Shown here: piece by piece, positions 11,569 through 23,011 of the stretch
Layout: each line of letters starts with the position of its first letter
Numbering within the stretch: the stretch's first letter is position 1
Origin: Microcyclospora pomicola
Taxonomy: Eukaryota > Ascomycota > Dothideomycetes > Capnodiales
Direction: 5' to 3'
Length of the DNA: 64,000 nt
Assembly: GCA_002786065.1 (NCBI GenBank)
Contig: NHNY01000031.1
Span: 249,510 to 313,509, forward strand
Made by a program: the position numbers and the translations under genes
Notes under the pieces: model-generated
What the model saw: only the letters and a program-made list of their open reading frames with translations
The model's database searches: none
What the model was told of the DNA's origin: nothing

Positions 11569-12666
11569 TTATTGGTTTCCGCCTGCACCGCGCCCAGCAC
11601 CCGCTCCACCCATGCCTCCCATGAAGTTACGCGCCATCTCGGCGATGGAGGGGTCGTTCATCATGGCTGACAGATCCGGCATGCCGCCTCCTTGACCGCC
11701 TGCTCCTCCTCCGCCAAACTGGTTGGCCATGTTCCGCAGCTGAGGGTTGTTCATGAGGTTGTTCATCATGTCGGGGTTGCTCATGAGGTTCTGCGCCATC
11801 TGTCGCATCATGGGGTTCTGCATGAGCGAGCCCAGATCTGGCATGCCTCCGGCGCCGCCACCTCCGCCCAGCATCGAGGCAAGGGATCCAAGATCCGGCA
11901 TGCCGCCTCCTGCACCGCCGCGAGCCGTCTCCTCCTCCACCTCTTGCGCAGCCGCGACACCACTCTCCTCCTCGACCCGTCTCCTCGCGGTCTCGAAACC
12001 TTTCTTCATCGCGTCACTGCCGCCACTTCCCTCCGCATCGATCCCCTTCTGGTACGCCTCCATGCTGCCCTTGGCATCTCCCAACGCGAACCTCGCGAGG
12101 CCCAGTCTCGACCACGCCTTGGTATACTTCGGGTCGGTGGCGGTCGCCAGCTCGGCGTCGTTCTTCGCAAACTCGTGCTGGCTCGCGGCGGAGTACGCGG
12201 CGGCGCGGTTCGACAGGTAGATCGGGTTCAGCGGGGAGATCTCGAGCGCGCGGGTATAGAAGTCGATGGCGGTGGGGTAATCCTTCTTCTGCATTGCGGC
12301 GTTGCCTTGGCCTTTGAGCTTCTCGCTCTCATCGGTCGGACCGCCTTTGCTCGCGGAAGCTGCACCGGATGAGGCGGGGCCAGATGCAGTCGGAGGAGCT
12401 TGAGCATTGCTGGCGCCCGCCGTGGATGCGGTGCTCTTGCCCTTGAGCTTCTCGTAGACACCGAAGATGGAGAGCAGATTCTGGCCGCCAAGGGCGGAGT
12501 CAATGGCAGCTTTGTCGTTCGCATCGACGTGGAAGGTCTCGGCGATACAGTTCTGCGCGACCTCGATCGATTCCGCGTCTTCGGGCTGAAGGGTGCCGTC
12601 TTTCAGGGAAGTCGACAGGAAGTCGATGATGGCGAGCGCCAAGCGCTTATGTGAGGAGTCGGCCAT
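11569..12666 (-). CDS. SGT2: SGT2/SGTA-type TPR cochaperone
   Basis: A single-exon 365-aa protein of the family that hands tail-anchored membrane proteins from the ribosome to the Get4/Get5-Get3 pathway and binds Hsp70/Hsp90. Residues 1-65 match the SGTA dimerisation domain (RLALAIIDFLSTSLKDGTL at the start). A linker rich in Ala and Ser follows, then three TPR motifs at about 112-215 (SEKLKGQGNAAMQKKDY opens the first, and LSNRAAAY belongs to the second). The C-terminus from about 265 is a Gly/Met/Asn-rich region with repeated NPxMMxxMxxNLM-type units, the substrate-binding part equivalent to the Gln-rich region of the mammalian protein. The start at 12666 (MADSSHK) is chosen because the longer frame (to 12702) adds 12 residues that do not fit the family. 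Cytosolic. Confidence 0.93.
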   Translation of the reverse strand: MADSSHKRLALAIIDFLSTSLKDGTLQPEDAESIEVAQNCIAETFHVDANDKAAIDSALGGQNLLSIFGVYEKLKGKSTASTAGASNAQAPPTASGPASSGAASASKGGPTDESEKLKGQGNAAMQKKDYPTAIDFYTRALEISPLNPIYLSNRAAAYSAASQHEFAKNDAELATATDPKYTKAWSRLGLARFALGDAKGSMEAYQKGIDAEGSGGSDAMKKGFETARRRVEEESGVAAAQEVEEETARGGAGGGMPDLGSLASMLGGGGGAGGMPDLGSLMQNPMMRQMAQNLMSNPDMMNNLMNNPQLRNMANQFGGGGAGGQGGGMPDLSAMMNDPSIAEMARNFMGGMGGAGAGRGAGGNQ

Positions 12667-13602
12667 GGTGTGATGATCGCAGATGGAGAGAACAGGTGTC
12701 ACTCAACAAAGATGTGTTTTCGGAAGTTCCAAGAATGCGCTGGAACTGGGTACCTGGAGGTAGTGGCAAGCATGGACCCCACTACGACAGTGAAATTCGT
12801 GGAGGGGTCCTGAGACTCCTGACTCGATTTGTGCAAGGACCGCATAGGTAAGGAAGCTATTGGCAGTGATACAAGAAGATGCAACAGTGCACAAATCGAA
12901 AACGAGACTATATCTGCACTCAGACAGACAGTCGATATGAGATGTAAGCGCTCGAAAAAGAAACAGTCCTCGGGGACAAGATATTTTGATCGTAATCGCT
13001 AGGTTCAAATTTGTGGTCGTCTGCTAACGTCTCCAACACCGTGTCCCCATTACGCTTGCATGTCCAGCGCTATCAATACATAGAAAAGAAGTAGAGCCAA
13101 CAAAGGCAGTAAAGAAAGTTCGTTATATCGTGCCACACACAGCTGTTTCCCTGTCACCACCAAAGTGCATGGTTGTTGTGACTGGCTTCTCGTGATGCGT
13201 CGTGGTGTTCAACATAGGAGTTGAAGGTGGCTTCCACAGAGACTGCAGCAGTAGCTGGCTCATATTGACGTGACGATGAACATTCCCGTGAGTTGACCGT
13301 TACACCCAAGCTTCAACAAAGTCGGTCAAGTGTTAGATCCGGGGCAGCAATGGTAAATAGCCGGGCAGAGAAGTGAAGACTAAGTGAGAAAGTATTGCGC
13401 CGTGTTAGATTGAGATTCACAGATGGTGTGTCCCAGCCGGATGATGGTATGTTGCTGAGATGTGGATTTTTTTAGATGTGGACAAGGCATTATGAGTCCG
13501 CGTTAAGACCATGGGTATACAACGCAACGCAAGAGAGAATGTGTAGATGTGGTGTAGGGTCTAGAAACCCAGTGCTGAAAAGTTCGGAATTGGGCGCTTC
13601 AG
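12667..13602. other. Intergenic region between SGT2 start and homeobox gene stop
   Basis: 0.9 kb holding the SGT2 promoter and the homeobox gene 3' flank. I see no coding ORF, RNA gene or notable repeat. Confidence 0.45.
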
Positions 13603-16116
13603 CTATTCTGCTGTTGTCAAGGATGTTCTGGAATCGCCGGACTTCTTCACCTTGTCAAAGTGTTCGGGACCTTGGTTGGCGAAAGTGTAGTTCTTGGGGC
13701 CCGTGTCGACTGCTTTGTGTGGTCCAGCATCTCGTTTCAGTGCTTCCGAGGGTGTGTACTCATGCACCTCAAACTCTGGTACAGGTGGTCTTGAGTTGTG
13801 TACCTCTGGGGACGAACTAGTAGCGGTGTACTGAGGGAAGGAGGGCTGAGTTGGCGAAACCAATTGTGATGCTGGTGTCTGTTGCAGTACTTGCATTTGA
13901 GGTGGGAATGTCATCTGCATTTGCCCACTTGCATCCACGATAGGTACACCATATGGATACTGCATCGACAGCTCTGCAGGTACTGCTGGTACAGGCACGG
14001 CATACGTCGGGATCGATGCAAAAGTATTCGAACTCAGAGGCATGTTTTGTTCGACTGACAGAGCATTGACGAGCCGGGGTCCTTGGTCAACAGTATACAT
14101 CATGTTTGAGTGCTGGAATCCGGCCTGAGGTTGCAGGTTGATGCTTGATGCTGGGTAGTTGATCGAAAAACACTGCTGTGACGCCGGCGCCGATTGTGGA
14201 GGGGTGTTCTCAAGATGGAAGTTGTTGGCCATGTGCTGTTGGACGAATTGTTGCTGGTAGTACATCGGAGTGTGCGGCGGTGAGCAGAACTTTTGTGCCG
14301 GCAGTCCCGAGATTTGCTGGCTGCTTCCTGCATCCGACTCGTTTTCCTGTTCACTGATGCTTGGCTGTCTGTTCACTTGGCTGGCCAACGAGGCTTGCCA
14401 CTGATTGACAGATTGCACTGTTTCAGTCTGCGGGAACTGTGGAGACATGGGAGTTGGGGGAGCCAATGTCCCGCCAGTGGATTGTGATGCGTGTCGGATC
14501 GCTTTTGGAGAGTTGAGCGAGTCCGCAAAAGTCCAGCTTAGTGGTGAGCGCTGAGCTGATCCGGATACTTTCTGAACGCGGCCTTGACTAATGCCTCCAA
14601 CGACGTTTGACGATCGAATACGACGCAAGGACTGCCCGGATGCGGCATTGACCTGGGAGACATGACTTGGCGAGTTCGGCTGAGTCGCACAACTGTAAGA
14701 CTGACTACGCATTGCAGCAAGGCCGAGCGCAGCGGGCCGAGGTCTTTGCCGACGTGCTGCAATGCTGGACGGTGGTGCTGGAGTCTTGAAAACTTCGTCA
14801 GGCTGGGGTGTGTCCATGCCAATGTGGCTCATGGTCTGGACCAAGCTTGCAGCCTGAGATCCTCGGCGAGAAAATGTCTCATCGTCAGGAAAAGCGAGTG
14901 GTTGTTCGAGAGAATTCGAACGAGCTTGGGCGACCTGTTGGAAGTGCTCGTTCAAAGCCTTGGAATCGACCTCAACTGACTGTCCTGGTTGCCATTGCTC
15001 TTTGATCTGCGTAGGAAGAGGCTCGGACTGCATTCCAGCGACTGACGAGCTCCTGCTATCGGTCCACTCCGAAACACTGGCTGACATGCTTGCGCGCTCC
15101 CGTGAGTTTGCCATTGAAGGAAATGAGTGTTCAGACGGATTTGAGAAGTCGCTCGCATCAAGATCGGGGTTGACTCCCGTTCCGGTCGGGCCCAGGTCGA
15201 AGGCGCTGGTTCGGTCAATGCCTCCGCTCTGCATGAAACCATCGTTGGCGAGCGCAGGCTGAAACAAATCGTAGTTGTTGTAAGCTTGCGCCAGGTTGCC
15301 AGTTTGAGCTATCGCGTCGAACTGCTCTTGTGTAAGGGTGCGGCGTTGGAAGTCCTGAGGACTGTCGTAGAGATCTTGTGGCATTTGCGGCATACCGTAA
15401 GCAGCATAGGGGTCTGACACGGTTGCATTCACCAGAGCATGATATGGTGCATCTGGGCGGACTTGTTGTGGTCGCGGCACAGCAATGGAACGTGGAAGAC
15501 GGTCGGAGGTCGACTCGTTGGGACCGCATTGCTGCATCATGGACAGATACTCGGACGACGAGAAGGCTGGCGACACCTCTGTGCTGGAGTCCCAATGTGT
15601 GCGCGCAGATTTGTCTTGCTGTTGCTGCTGCTGCTGCTGCTGGAACAGGTTCATCGCACCCTCTTGCTTCTTGGCATCCTGCTTCGACTTCGCTCGGCGG
15701 TTCTGAAACCAGTTCTGCGACACGATTTCAGCACCGGCACCATAAGAGGGAAAAGTAGTCTGTCAGATGGCACTTACATTGACCTTCTCCAGGGACACCC
15801 CCAAAGACTCGGCGAATCCTTTCTTGGTGTTGGTGTTGGGCTTGTTTTGCTCTTGGAAGTGGGCTTCGAGGATATCATGTTGCTCTTTGGTAAGTCGTGG
15901 TTTGATGTCGCATGAAAGCGCGGCATTCAGGCTTGGGTTGTAATACGTCGACTTGTGCATGTCGTCGAGCATCGTAGTCGCGTGCGGGTGGTGAAGGCTG
16001 TAATGATCGGCAGGATTGGAGAACACTGGCTGGTTGGAGAAGTCGACGTAGGCCATATTTTCGGACCCGGGAGCGTCGTGGTAGGATAGTAGGTACGAGC
16101 CTGAGGCGGTAGACAT
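13603..16116 (-). CDS. Homeodomain transcription factor
   Basis: Two exons on the minus strand, 15778-16116 and 13603-15714, separated by a 63-nt intron (GTAAGT...GCAG), give 816 aa. The intron lies inside the homeodomain: exon 1 ends LGVSLEKVN and exon 2 begins NWFQNRRAKSKQ. The homeodomain spans about residues 71-126, and the recognition helix WFQNRRAK with its invariant Trp, Phe, Asn and Arg is intact. Directly after it comes a run of nine Gln encoded by 15614-15640, then a long Ser/Gln/Pro-rich region with no other recognisable domain. A nuclear DNA-binding regulator is the safe call. Fungal homeodomain proteins of this layout often control conidiation and hyphal development, but I cannot name an orthologue. 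The 5' side is bordered by 3.1 kb without a gene, in keeping with a highly regulated developmental gene. Confidence 0.9.
15614..15640 (-). repeat. CAG/CAA trinucleotide tract encoding nine Gln
   Basis: Nine consecutive Gln codons, six of them pure CAG, lie just C-terminal to the homeodomain. Such tracts commonly vary in length between isolates. Confidence 0.85.
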
Positions 16117-19100
16117 CCGGTAGCACTGTTAGTTCGCGCCGACGATGTCTGCTTTGTCTGTGAGGGTGGTTGAGACGGCGAACGCGCAATCGTAACAAGG
16201 CTAAGGAGTGACGAGCGGAGGGGAAGTTAGGTCATGGCAGAAAGATTGCAGAGAGCGGCGCGAAAGGAGCGAATGTGGTCGCCGTCGACAGGCGAGAAGA
16301 TGGGCGAGATGGCCAGACTGCCAAGATGAAGATGGTGAGGTTGGATGGAGGAGATGCGCGGATCGTGCTGAGGACGACGACGACGACGATGGAGTAAGCA
16401 AGTGAAGTGGGAGCGGACCTCCCGCGAAACGTTATTTTTGGAACGACTCGCGATTATTGTGGGGAGTACAGTACATGAGCCTACAGTGTAACGCGCCGGG
16501 CATCTGGCACCGGCAGAGATCCGCCGAGCATGTCACAATGATATCGTGGGCTTGTCCGACAGGCTACAGCATCTTGATCGTCGCCGGCCACGAGACGGAC
16601 TGTTCCTCGAGGACGATGGCGGGACTCATCACAATCACCCCACGGCACCACAATCACCCCACGGCGCTTCGATCAGTCTTCGGGAATGGGAAAAAGGGGA
16701 GTGGAATGTGCGCTGCTCACCCTCATCACTGTGCGCCGGGGGCTGCATGCGTCCAGACATCATCACCACCGCTTGATGCCGGTAGCACGAGGACCCGGAT
16801 TGGCCTTACAGTACTCCCGCGCTCTTTCCACCCCCATCTTCCACAGAGCCCTAGCCAAGAGCTGGATAGGATACGTAGAAAACATGGCACGGCCGTCGAT
16901 CGCCTCCTAGCGGTTGTATGCTGTATGGCCCGTTGTCCCTCGCTTGCGTCCCGTTTGGATGGCACCGTTGGTTAAAGCGGGGAGGAAGATCAATGCTGCT
17001 TCAAGTGAAATCCCCGGAGTGCATAAGTCTTGCCCACCACTTCTCCTTCGTCTCAGTCTGGCACGTCGGGCGTTGGGCGCGATGCTCGTGCGACCTTGTG
17101 CTACCCCAGCCATAGCGCTTGTAATCTCCTGGACGTTCCATTGTTGGCAGAAAAGCCAACTCTCCTAGCGCATCTTCAGCCATCGTGGCGCGCAAAAGGG
17201 GTTCATTTGCAAGGCTTGGCCGAGATGTCTCCGGTACGGAGTCCTTCGATCGGCTACAGAACACATTGCTTGGATGAATCGTGATTGGCGCCGTGGTGAA
17301 TTGGGTGTGCGCATGATCCCTGCTGCCAGTCTTGTCATGGTTGTTTAGCTTGACACGACCGGTTCATGCGCCACACGTCGACTTCATCTAATGCACACTT
17401 ACATCCGGGCGGAGTGACGGCGGACCAATGGCGTAGCATATGTACTTTAACCGAAGGGTACGAGTGATCAAAGCGGTATGCAGTCGCGGCACTGCTCTCA
17501 TGGAATGAACTTTGCTGGCATTTGGGCTATCAGTATAGTATGTACGATCAGCAAAAGCCAAGAGGAAACTAAAGGCACGTCTGCAGTACTGCGACAAGCT
17601 CGGCGAGCTTCCATCCTGTGTTCTGCAATTGCCCGGGCACATCGCAGACTTGCACTCGTTCTTCTCGTATATTCTGATCACGAAATGCTGGCTGGTTCCA
17701 CAGAGGTACCACTACATACCGTCCGACCCTAGCATCGACGTCCGGCGCATCAACACCCGAACTGGGAAAAGAGGCGGCTTGTCGTCCTTGGGACCTGCAT
17801 CTCCAGCTGACGAAACCTCACGAATGCCGTGCTTGCGACGCACCCGTAATTTGCAACTGAACGATTAATGACAAAGTCGGTACACTGCTTTGCAAGCACC
17901 AAACGGACGCAGAAGCTGCAGGACGCATTGTTGTCACATCGACTGTCACCCTCCTGCCGACCATTCATCACATCATAGAATCAGTCGTCCGCTCAGCGCT
18001 TGTCTTGCGCGCTTCGTTAGCTGCTGCTGCTGTAGGTTTAAGTGTATGGGACATCATTGCTTGAATGATGTTCTTCACGATCCGGCTTGTGCTTACGGGG
18101 TAGGGTGCCTCAAAATCTTGCCCAGCCGGGCCTTGTCCAGATGATGCTGTCCCTGCTGTTCGACCAACAGATGGTATCAAACGGTTCTAGTCAACAGATC
18201 GACCTCTTCACCGCCAGCAAGAAGCCGACATGGCTGGCGCAGGGGAAGTGAATGTCTCAGCCCCTGCGACACTATGTGGTGGTCTGCAAGATCTTGAAAA
18301 GGCTCGCTTGGAGATCTAGAAGCTTGTCGAGTAATCCCCGGCGTGCCATTTCTTGGTACCCTATGACAGGAGATGCCTCCTCCTGTCTCCTACATCCCGC
18401 GATCATCTAGCCCGGCATATCATGGCATCGAGATGTGAATGTCTGAGACCAAATGTCGTCAGCAGCATACGTAGCGCATCTGTGCCGTGATACATGATCT
18501 GCGCGATATAATCAAAGCACAAGTGGAGTCCGTAGCGGGGGTGTTCCTTTCGACTTGAAAATCGTGAAGATCATGCCCGTGTGATGAGTGGTGATGGATG
18601 GATGGCCGAAATCACCACTCCAAGCGAGGAGAGACTGGCCGTATGAATCACGGTAGAACTAATTGCCGGCACTGCAGGACAACCCCAATTTACCAAGAAA
18701 TGTACTGAGCGATGATGTCTGCGCTGGCCCTGACATTCCCATAGTTGACACGGCCGTGAAGAATCCCTTCCCCAAGCATGAATCTGCGATTGTACCTGAT
18801 CTAGGTACACAGCGCAATTCGCGCCTTGTTTCGGTCCGATGTCACGTCACAAGTGCACGAGGGGACCTCACTTCCCTTTCGACACTCACTTAGATGTCAG
18901 GATGCGAAATACACTTGATCCTACAAACATACGTCTGCAAGCAAACATGATGCCAGAATATCAGACATGACTTATAGAGGCGCCGACTTTGCGACAACGA
19001 CATTCGGACTATGGCGGCGAAAGCTGTAGGCACATGTTGGCAAGCCGGTGCTGCGATTGGCTGGAGAGCGTGAAGGCATCTCACTGCAGCAGCTCAATGA

Positions 19101-19272
19101 TGGAAACCCGCACGTCGAAGCTCTCCACTTGCTGGGCGCAAGGCCTCTGCATGCTGTTCTAAGTCGTCGCCGATGATGCTCAGATCGTTCTGATCTTACA
19201 TAGACCATGTCATTATACCAGCCTCGGAGAGACCCCATTCTCAACTAGATCCGCTGCGCAATCCCTCCCAGG
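16117..19272. other. 3.1 kb gene-free region between homeobox and phospholipase genes
   Basis: Many short ORFs (up to 172 aa) are present on both strands, but none shows a domain, a plausible start or fungal coding character. There is no sign of a transposon ORF or terminal repeats. It holds the upstream region of the homeobox gene, including a GACGACGACGACGACGATGG tract near 16375, a short tandem repeat at 16630-16665, and the promoter of the phospholipase gene. Confidence 0.45.
16630..16665. repeat. Two direct copies of a 17-bp unit, period 19
   Basis: CACAATCACCCCACGGC occurs at 16630-16646 and again at 16649-16665, about 0.5 kb upstream of the homeobox start codon. Repeated binding site or chance duplication; function unknown. 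Confidence 0.7.
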
Positions 19273-21656
19273 ATGCCGCCCAGTGATAAGTGTGTCCTCC
19301 CTCATGTGCGGTAGTACGTCCTTGGGAGAGTATGATCTGATCAAGCTCCAGTGGTGTTCGTCGGTCCGAGACCGCAGAGCAGGATGAGTACGAGAGACAA
19401 CTTTACGATCAGCAATTCTCCAGATCGGGAGCCTCCACGGCAACCTCATCAGACGATCGATTCACCGAGCTCGACAAGATGAGCCACGACGGTGAGGAGC
19501 CTAAGAAGCAGGGCGCTTTCAAGCGGTTCTACAAGAACGTCATCAAGCCTGCCTTCCCAGAAGCCATCCAAGACATCAAGATCATGTCTGGGATCTCCGG
19601 TCTTGAAGCTCGAGTGAAGAAGGAGATCAGTGACCCAAGCATCTTCCCGGAGGTCGAGCATGTTGCAAGTGTACGACGTGGACTGGATCTGTGCCCAGAG
19701 GAGCAGGCATTCCTCCTCAAGCGCAAGGTTCATGTGCGCGACCATTTCGCCAGGTATATAGGGGTGAATCCAGAGGATGTCCATCCGGACGACGTACCAA
19801 CGATCTCTTTCGGAGGTAGTGGCGGCGGCTTTCGTGCCATGATCGGATGCTTGGGCTACGCGGAACAGATGAAGCGGTCTGGTCTCTGGGACTGTCTCAG
19901 CTATGTTTCCGGCGTATCTGGATCTTGTTGGTCCCTCGCGGCATACTACACCATCGGTCATGGTGATATGCAAGCAGTGATCGATCATTGTAAGAAGCGA
20001 TTCTCGCCCTATCATCCGCTGTCTGGGGATGCCATCCGCACGGTCTTGAGCTCTCCTGGCGGGGCGCGAGTGACCCTCGGGCCTCTTATTCAGAAGAGCA
20101 GGAGTGGTCTGACAACCGTAGCAATGGACCTGTATTCCGTGTTCACGACCGGGTGGATCTTCTTCCAAGACGATCCAGCCGAGCACCCCGGAGGCAAAGC
20201 GAAGAAAGAAGTTGCTGGCTATCAGAAGTCATGGTATCGGTGGTCTACAGCGCGGGAGTTCCTTGACAACGGCGCCGAACCTTTGCCAATTATCACAGCA
20301 ATCCGCCATGAACGGCCGTGGAAAGACTGGTCTGATCCCGAGCATCCATTCAAGGATCCAGATCATGCGGACGGTGATCATGCTGATGCCACGGATGCTT
20401 GGTTTCAATGGTATGAGATGACGCCTTACGAGGTTGGCTGCGACGAGATCGAAGCATGGGTACCAACCTGGGGCTTCGGTCGGCCCTTCGAAGAAGGCAA
20501 GTCAACAATGCAGTTGCCAGAGCAGTCGCTGGCTTTACTTCTAGGACTTGCAACAAGCGCACCAGCTGGTCCACTGACCTCGTACATATCGACCATCAGT
20601 CGCAATCTTCCTACTGGATTCCTGGGCAACTCGATCCAATCTATGGCGTCGAAAATAACGAAGCTATGGGGAAAGCAGGGGACAGAAGAATTCCAGCAGC
20701 ATCACCCACTACATGCCTGCAACGAACACAACTTCATGTTTCACTATACCCCAAAGAGGGAAGGGGAGCCACGTCCGCCTGGACTGGAGAACTCGCCACG
20801 CATACATCTAATCGACTCCGGAATGGATAATAACTGTCCCACATATGTCCTCTTGCACCCCAAACGCCAAGTCGACGTCATCATCAACATGGACGCATCA
20901 AGCGATGTACAAAAGGACACGTTCCAGGAACGTGTTGACCAGATCGGTGGCCGTCGAGGGATGAAGTTTGTCAAACGTCATCACATCGCGCCCAGCGAGG
21001 ACGAGAAAGATCCGAACCGTTTCGACGACATGTATGCCCAGGTATACGACGGCACTCCTTGCGAGAAGCCGGCTACCGTGGTCGACTCCTACGGCCGCAC
21101 GGTGACGACTCCACCCGCACCATTGTACCCACGCGAGTGCACCATGATCTACATGCCGCTTCTACCCAACGAGAAGGCGGTGCCGGACTTCGACCCTTCG
21201 ACCGCCAAGTTCTCAGGCTCGTACAATCTTGTTTGGACGCCGGAGCAAGTCGAGACGCTGGTCAAGGTCTGCGTTCAGAACTTCGAAGATGGTCAGGGCA
21301 CGATTAAGGAGTCGTTGCATGAGGCCTGGCAGAGGAGGAAGGCGGAGCGCGAACACAGTGAGCACAAAGCTGCTACAGGGCAGCAGCCTTCGCCGGTGAT
21401 CGAAGCTCGAGTCATCCCTTCGGAGGAGGATGCGTTGCATGGACATGTTCCTGATTCAGGCGCTCCCAGTCAAGATATGAGAGACCTCCCCCATGGTACA
21501 GAGGCAGGTCCTCAACCAGCAGCGTTCGTATCGACTGGCGTGCAGCAGCCTACAGGAGCGAGCTCCGTGGCGACACCCTCTGCAGATAACCAAGCCACAG
21601 AACTTCATGCTCAGATGCAAGGTGTGACACTTGGGCAACCATCGCAGCAACCCTAG
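19273..21656 (+). CDS. Cytosolic phospholipase A2-like lysophospholipase (PLA2 group IV catalytic domain)
   Basis: Hydrolyses acyl chains of phospholipids with a Ser-Asp dyad. A 725-aa frame starts at 19479, but the same frame stays open and protein-like upstream (AEQDEYERQLYDQQFSRSG). I therefore propose a 17-nt first exon 19273-19289, a 62-nt intron 19290-19351 (GTGTGT, CTGAT branch, CCAG) and the main exon 19352-21656, giving 773 aa beginning MPPSDNGVRRSE. In this numbering the oxyanion motif GGSGGGFRA is near 160-168, the nucleophile is Ser195 in GVSGSCW, and the catalytic Asp is about residue 494 in LIDSGMDNN. No signal peptide is seen, unlike secreted fungal phospholipase B, which argues for a cytosolic cPLA2-type enzyme. 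The C-terminal 130 residues are low complexity and rich in Gln and Ala. It converges on the HAD phosphatase gene 161 bp away. Confidence 0.88.
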
Positions 21657-21817
21657 TGTGATTGCACAGGACGATCAATGCTTTCGAGAAGCTCTTCATG
21701 TCTACCGTTCAGCGTTCAACGTCTGTCCTATGCATCATCGATGTCTAGTCTATTTCATGATATTATAATGATATGATGGCGCACCTAATACCCCCTTTTC
21801 TTACGTGGTAGCACGTC

Positions 21818-22549
21818 TCACACCACCAACGTATCTCTGATTTCCACCTTGACCATCCTGCCCTTCTCCCCTTCTTCCATACCCACAAACACCACGCTCT
21901 CCAGATCCTTCACAATCCAGTCCGCGCCCGCCTCCCGCAACTGCTGCACCTCATGCGTAGTCGCCACCGCCACCACCCGGAACCCTGCCGCCTTGCCCGC
22001 TCTCACGCCAGCCGGCGCATCCTCCAGCACCAAGACCGCGCCACTGCCTTCGTCGACCCCCAGCCTCTCCGCGCCCAGCCGATAACACGCCGGATCCGGC
22101 TTACCCCGCTGCACCGCCTCCGCCGTTACCAGCACCTTCGGCTGCGCCAATCCCATCCGCTCCAACCAGCCGCCGACCAACGGCTTCGTCCCCGACGTAA
22201 CAATCGCCCAAGGCGCAGCGTGCGCCTCTAGCACCTCCAGCAACGCACGCGCGCCAGGGATCTCCACCGCGTCGCTGCCGTAGTCGACCGGGATGCGGCC
22301 CTCGGCGGCACATACGAAGTCCCAGTTGGCTTTGTCCGGCGCCAGCAGCGCGAGGACGTCGATGCTGCGGCGGCCGTGGGAGGTGGCGAGGATGGTGGGG
22401 CCCGGGACCCCGATCTGCGCGCCCAGCGCCGTCCAGTACTTGACGATGGCCGGGGTGGAGTCGATGATGGTGCCGTCCATGTCGAAGAGGAGCGCCGCGA
22501 AGAGGGCTGTGGTTGCGGCGCCGGTGAAGGAGGGAGATGGGTTGGCCAT
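21818..22549 (-). CDS. HAD-superfamily sugar/glycerol phosphatase (GPP/DOG type)
   Basis: A single exon of 243 aa. The HAD catalytic motifs are complete: motif I DMDGTIIDST (nucleophile Asp and acid/base Asp), motif II in VTSGTKP, motif III Lys in RGKPDPACY and motif IV LEDAPAG. The cap contains SHGRRSIDVL, as in yeast glycerol-3-phosphatase (Gpp1/Gpp2) and 2-deoxyglucose-6-phosphate phosphatase (Dog1/Dog2), which share this architecture. The substrate is therefore a small phosphorylated polyol or sugar, probably in the cytosol; sequence alone does not tell glycerol 3-phosphate from a sugar phosphate. No targeting signal is seen. Codon usage is strongly GC3-rich, more than in the flanking genes. 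Confidence 0.87.
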   Translation of the reverse strand: MANPSPSFTGAATTALFAALLFDMDGTIIDSTPAIVKYWTALGAQIGVPGPTILATSHGRRSIDVLALLAPDKANWDFVCAAEGRIPVDYGSDAVEIPGARALLEVLEAHAAPWAIVTSGTKPLVGGWLERMGLAQPKVLVTAEAVQRGKPDPACYRLGAERLGVDEGSGAVLVLEDAPAGVRAGKAAGFRVVAVATTHEVQQLREAGADWIVKDLESVVFVGMEEGEKGRMVKVEIRDTLVV

Positions 22550-23011
22550 GGCGGATTCGCCCTTAGGCGTGTGAAGTTGGTGGATTCGAGTAGAAGATCA
22601 AAATATTGTTTTGTGCCCCTGGATGTCTTGAAATCTTGTTTTTCGTCTTTGCTGTCCGTCGAGGCTCAATTGGGCAATATCGTTCGAGGTTCAACTTGAT
22701 GGTGATGAATTTTGTACCTGGGCGGACCAAACTCTGTCAGGATCTGACTGAATCGTTGTATGTAGAAGAATTGTAATAAAGTCTTCTCACGCTGAATTTA
22801 TGTCTGATGTCGACTATGAAGGCGACCGAAATGGTTTCGACAGAAGTGAATTAATTCATGTTAGCGGCATTGACGAATCCGGTAATCCACGCCGCCTCGC
22901 CTCTCCTTCCACTCTATACATGTAGGTAAGGTACCTTAAGGTATGTAACGTGCAAACCAGTGTACGCCAAGTGTATACTACATACAATCGACGAATGAGA
23001 GATCCTCCTCG
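22550..23011. other. Intergenic region between HAD phosphatase and HIR1
   Basis: Promoter of the phosphatase gene and 3' flank of HIR1. It holds a palindromic TAAGGTACCTTA at 22927-22938 within a GTAGGTAAGG...TTAAGGTA tract. No coding ORF. Confidence 0.5.
22927..22938. repeat. GGTACC-centred intergenic palindrome (copy)
   Basis: TAAGGTACCTTA is a perfect 12-bp palindrome 74 bp past the HIR1 stop codon. Related sequences occur at 7503-7540, 10959-10983, 26360-26369 and 57485-57499. Confidence 0.6.

Noticed and set aside
16457-16975. 172-codon plus-strand frame in the homeobox upstream region
   Set aside because: Overlaps a tandem DNA repeat and several other short frames, has no domain, and its composition is unlike the genes nearby.
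19449-20186. 245-codon minus-strand frame
   Set aside because: Antisense to the phospholipase catalytic domain, which is clearly the real gene.
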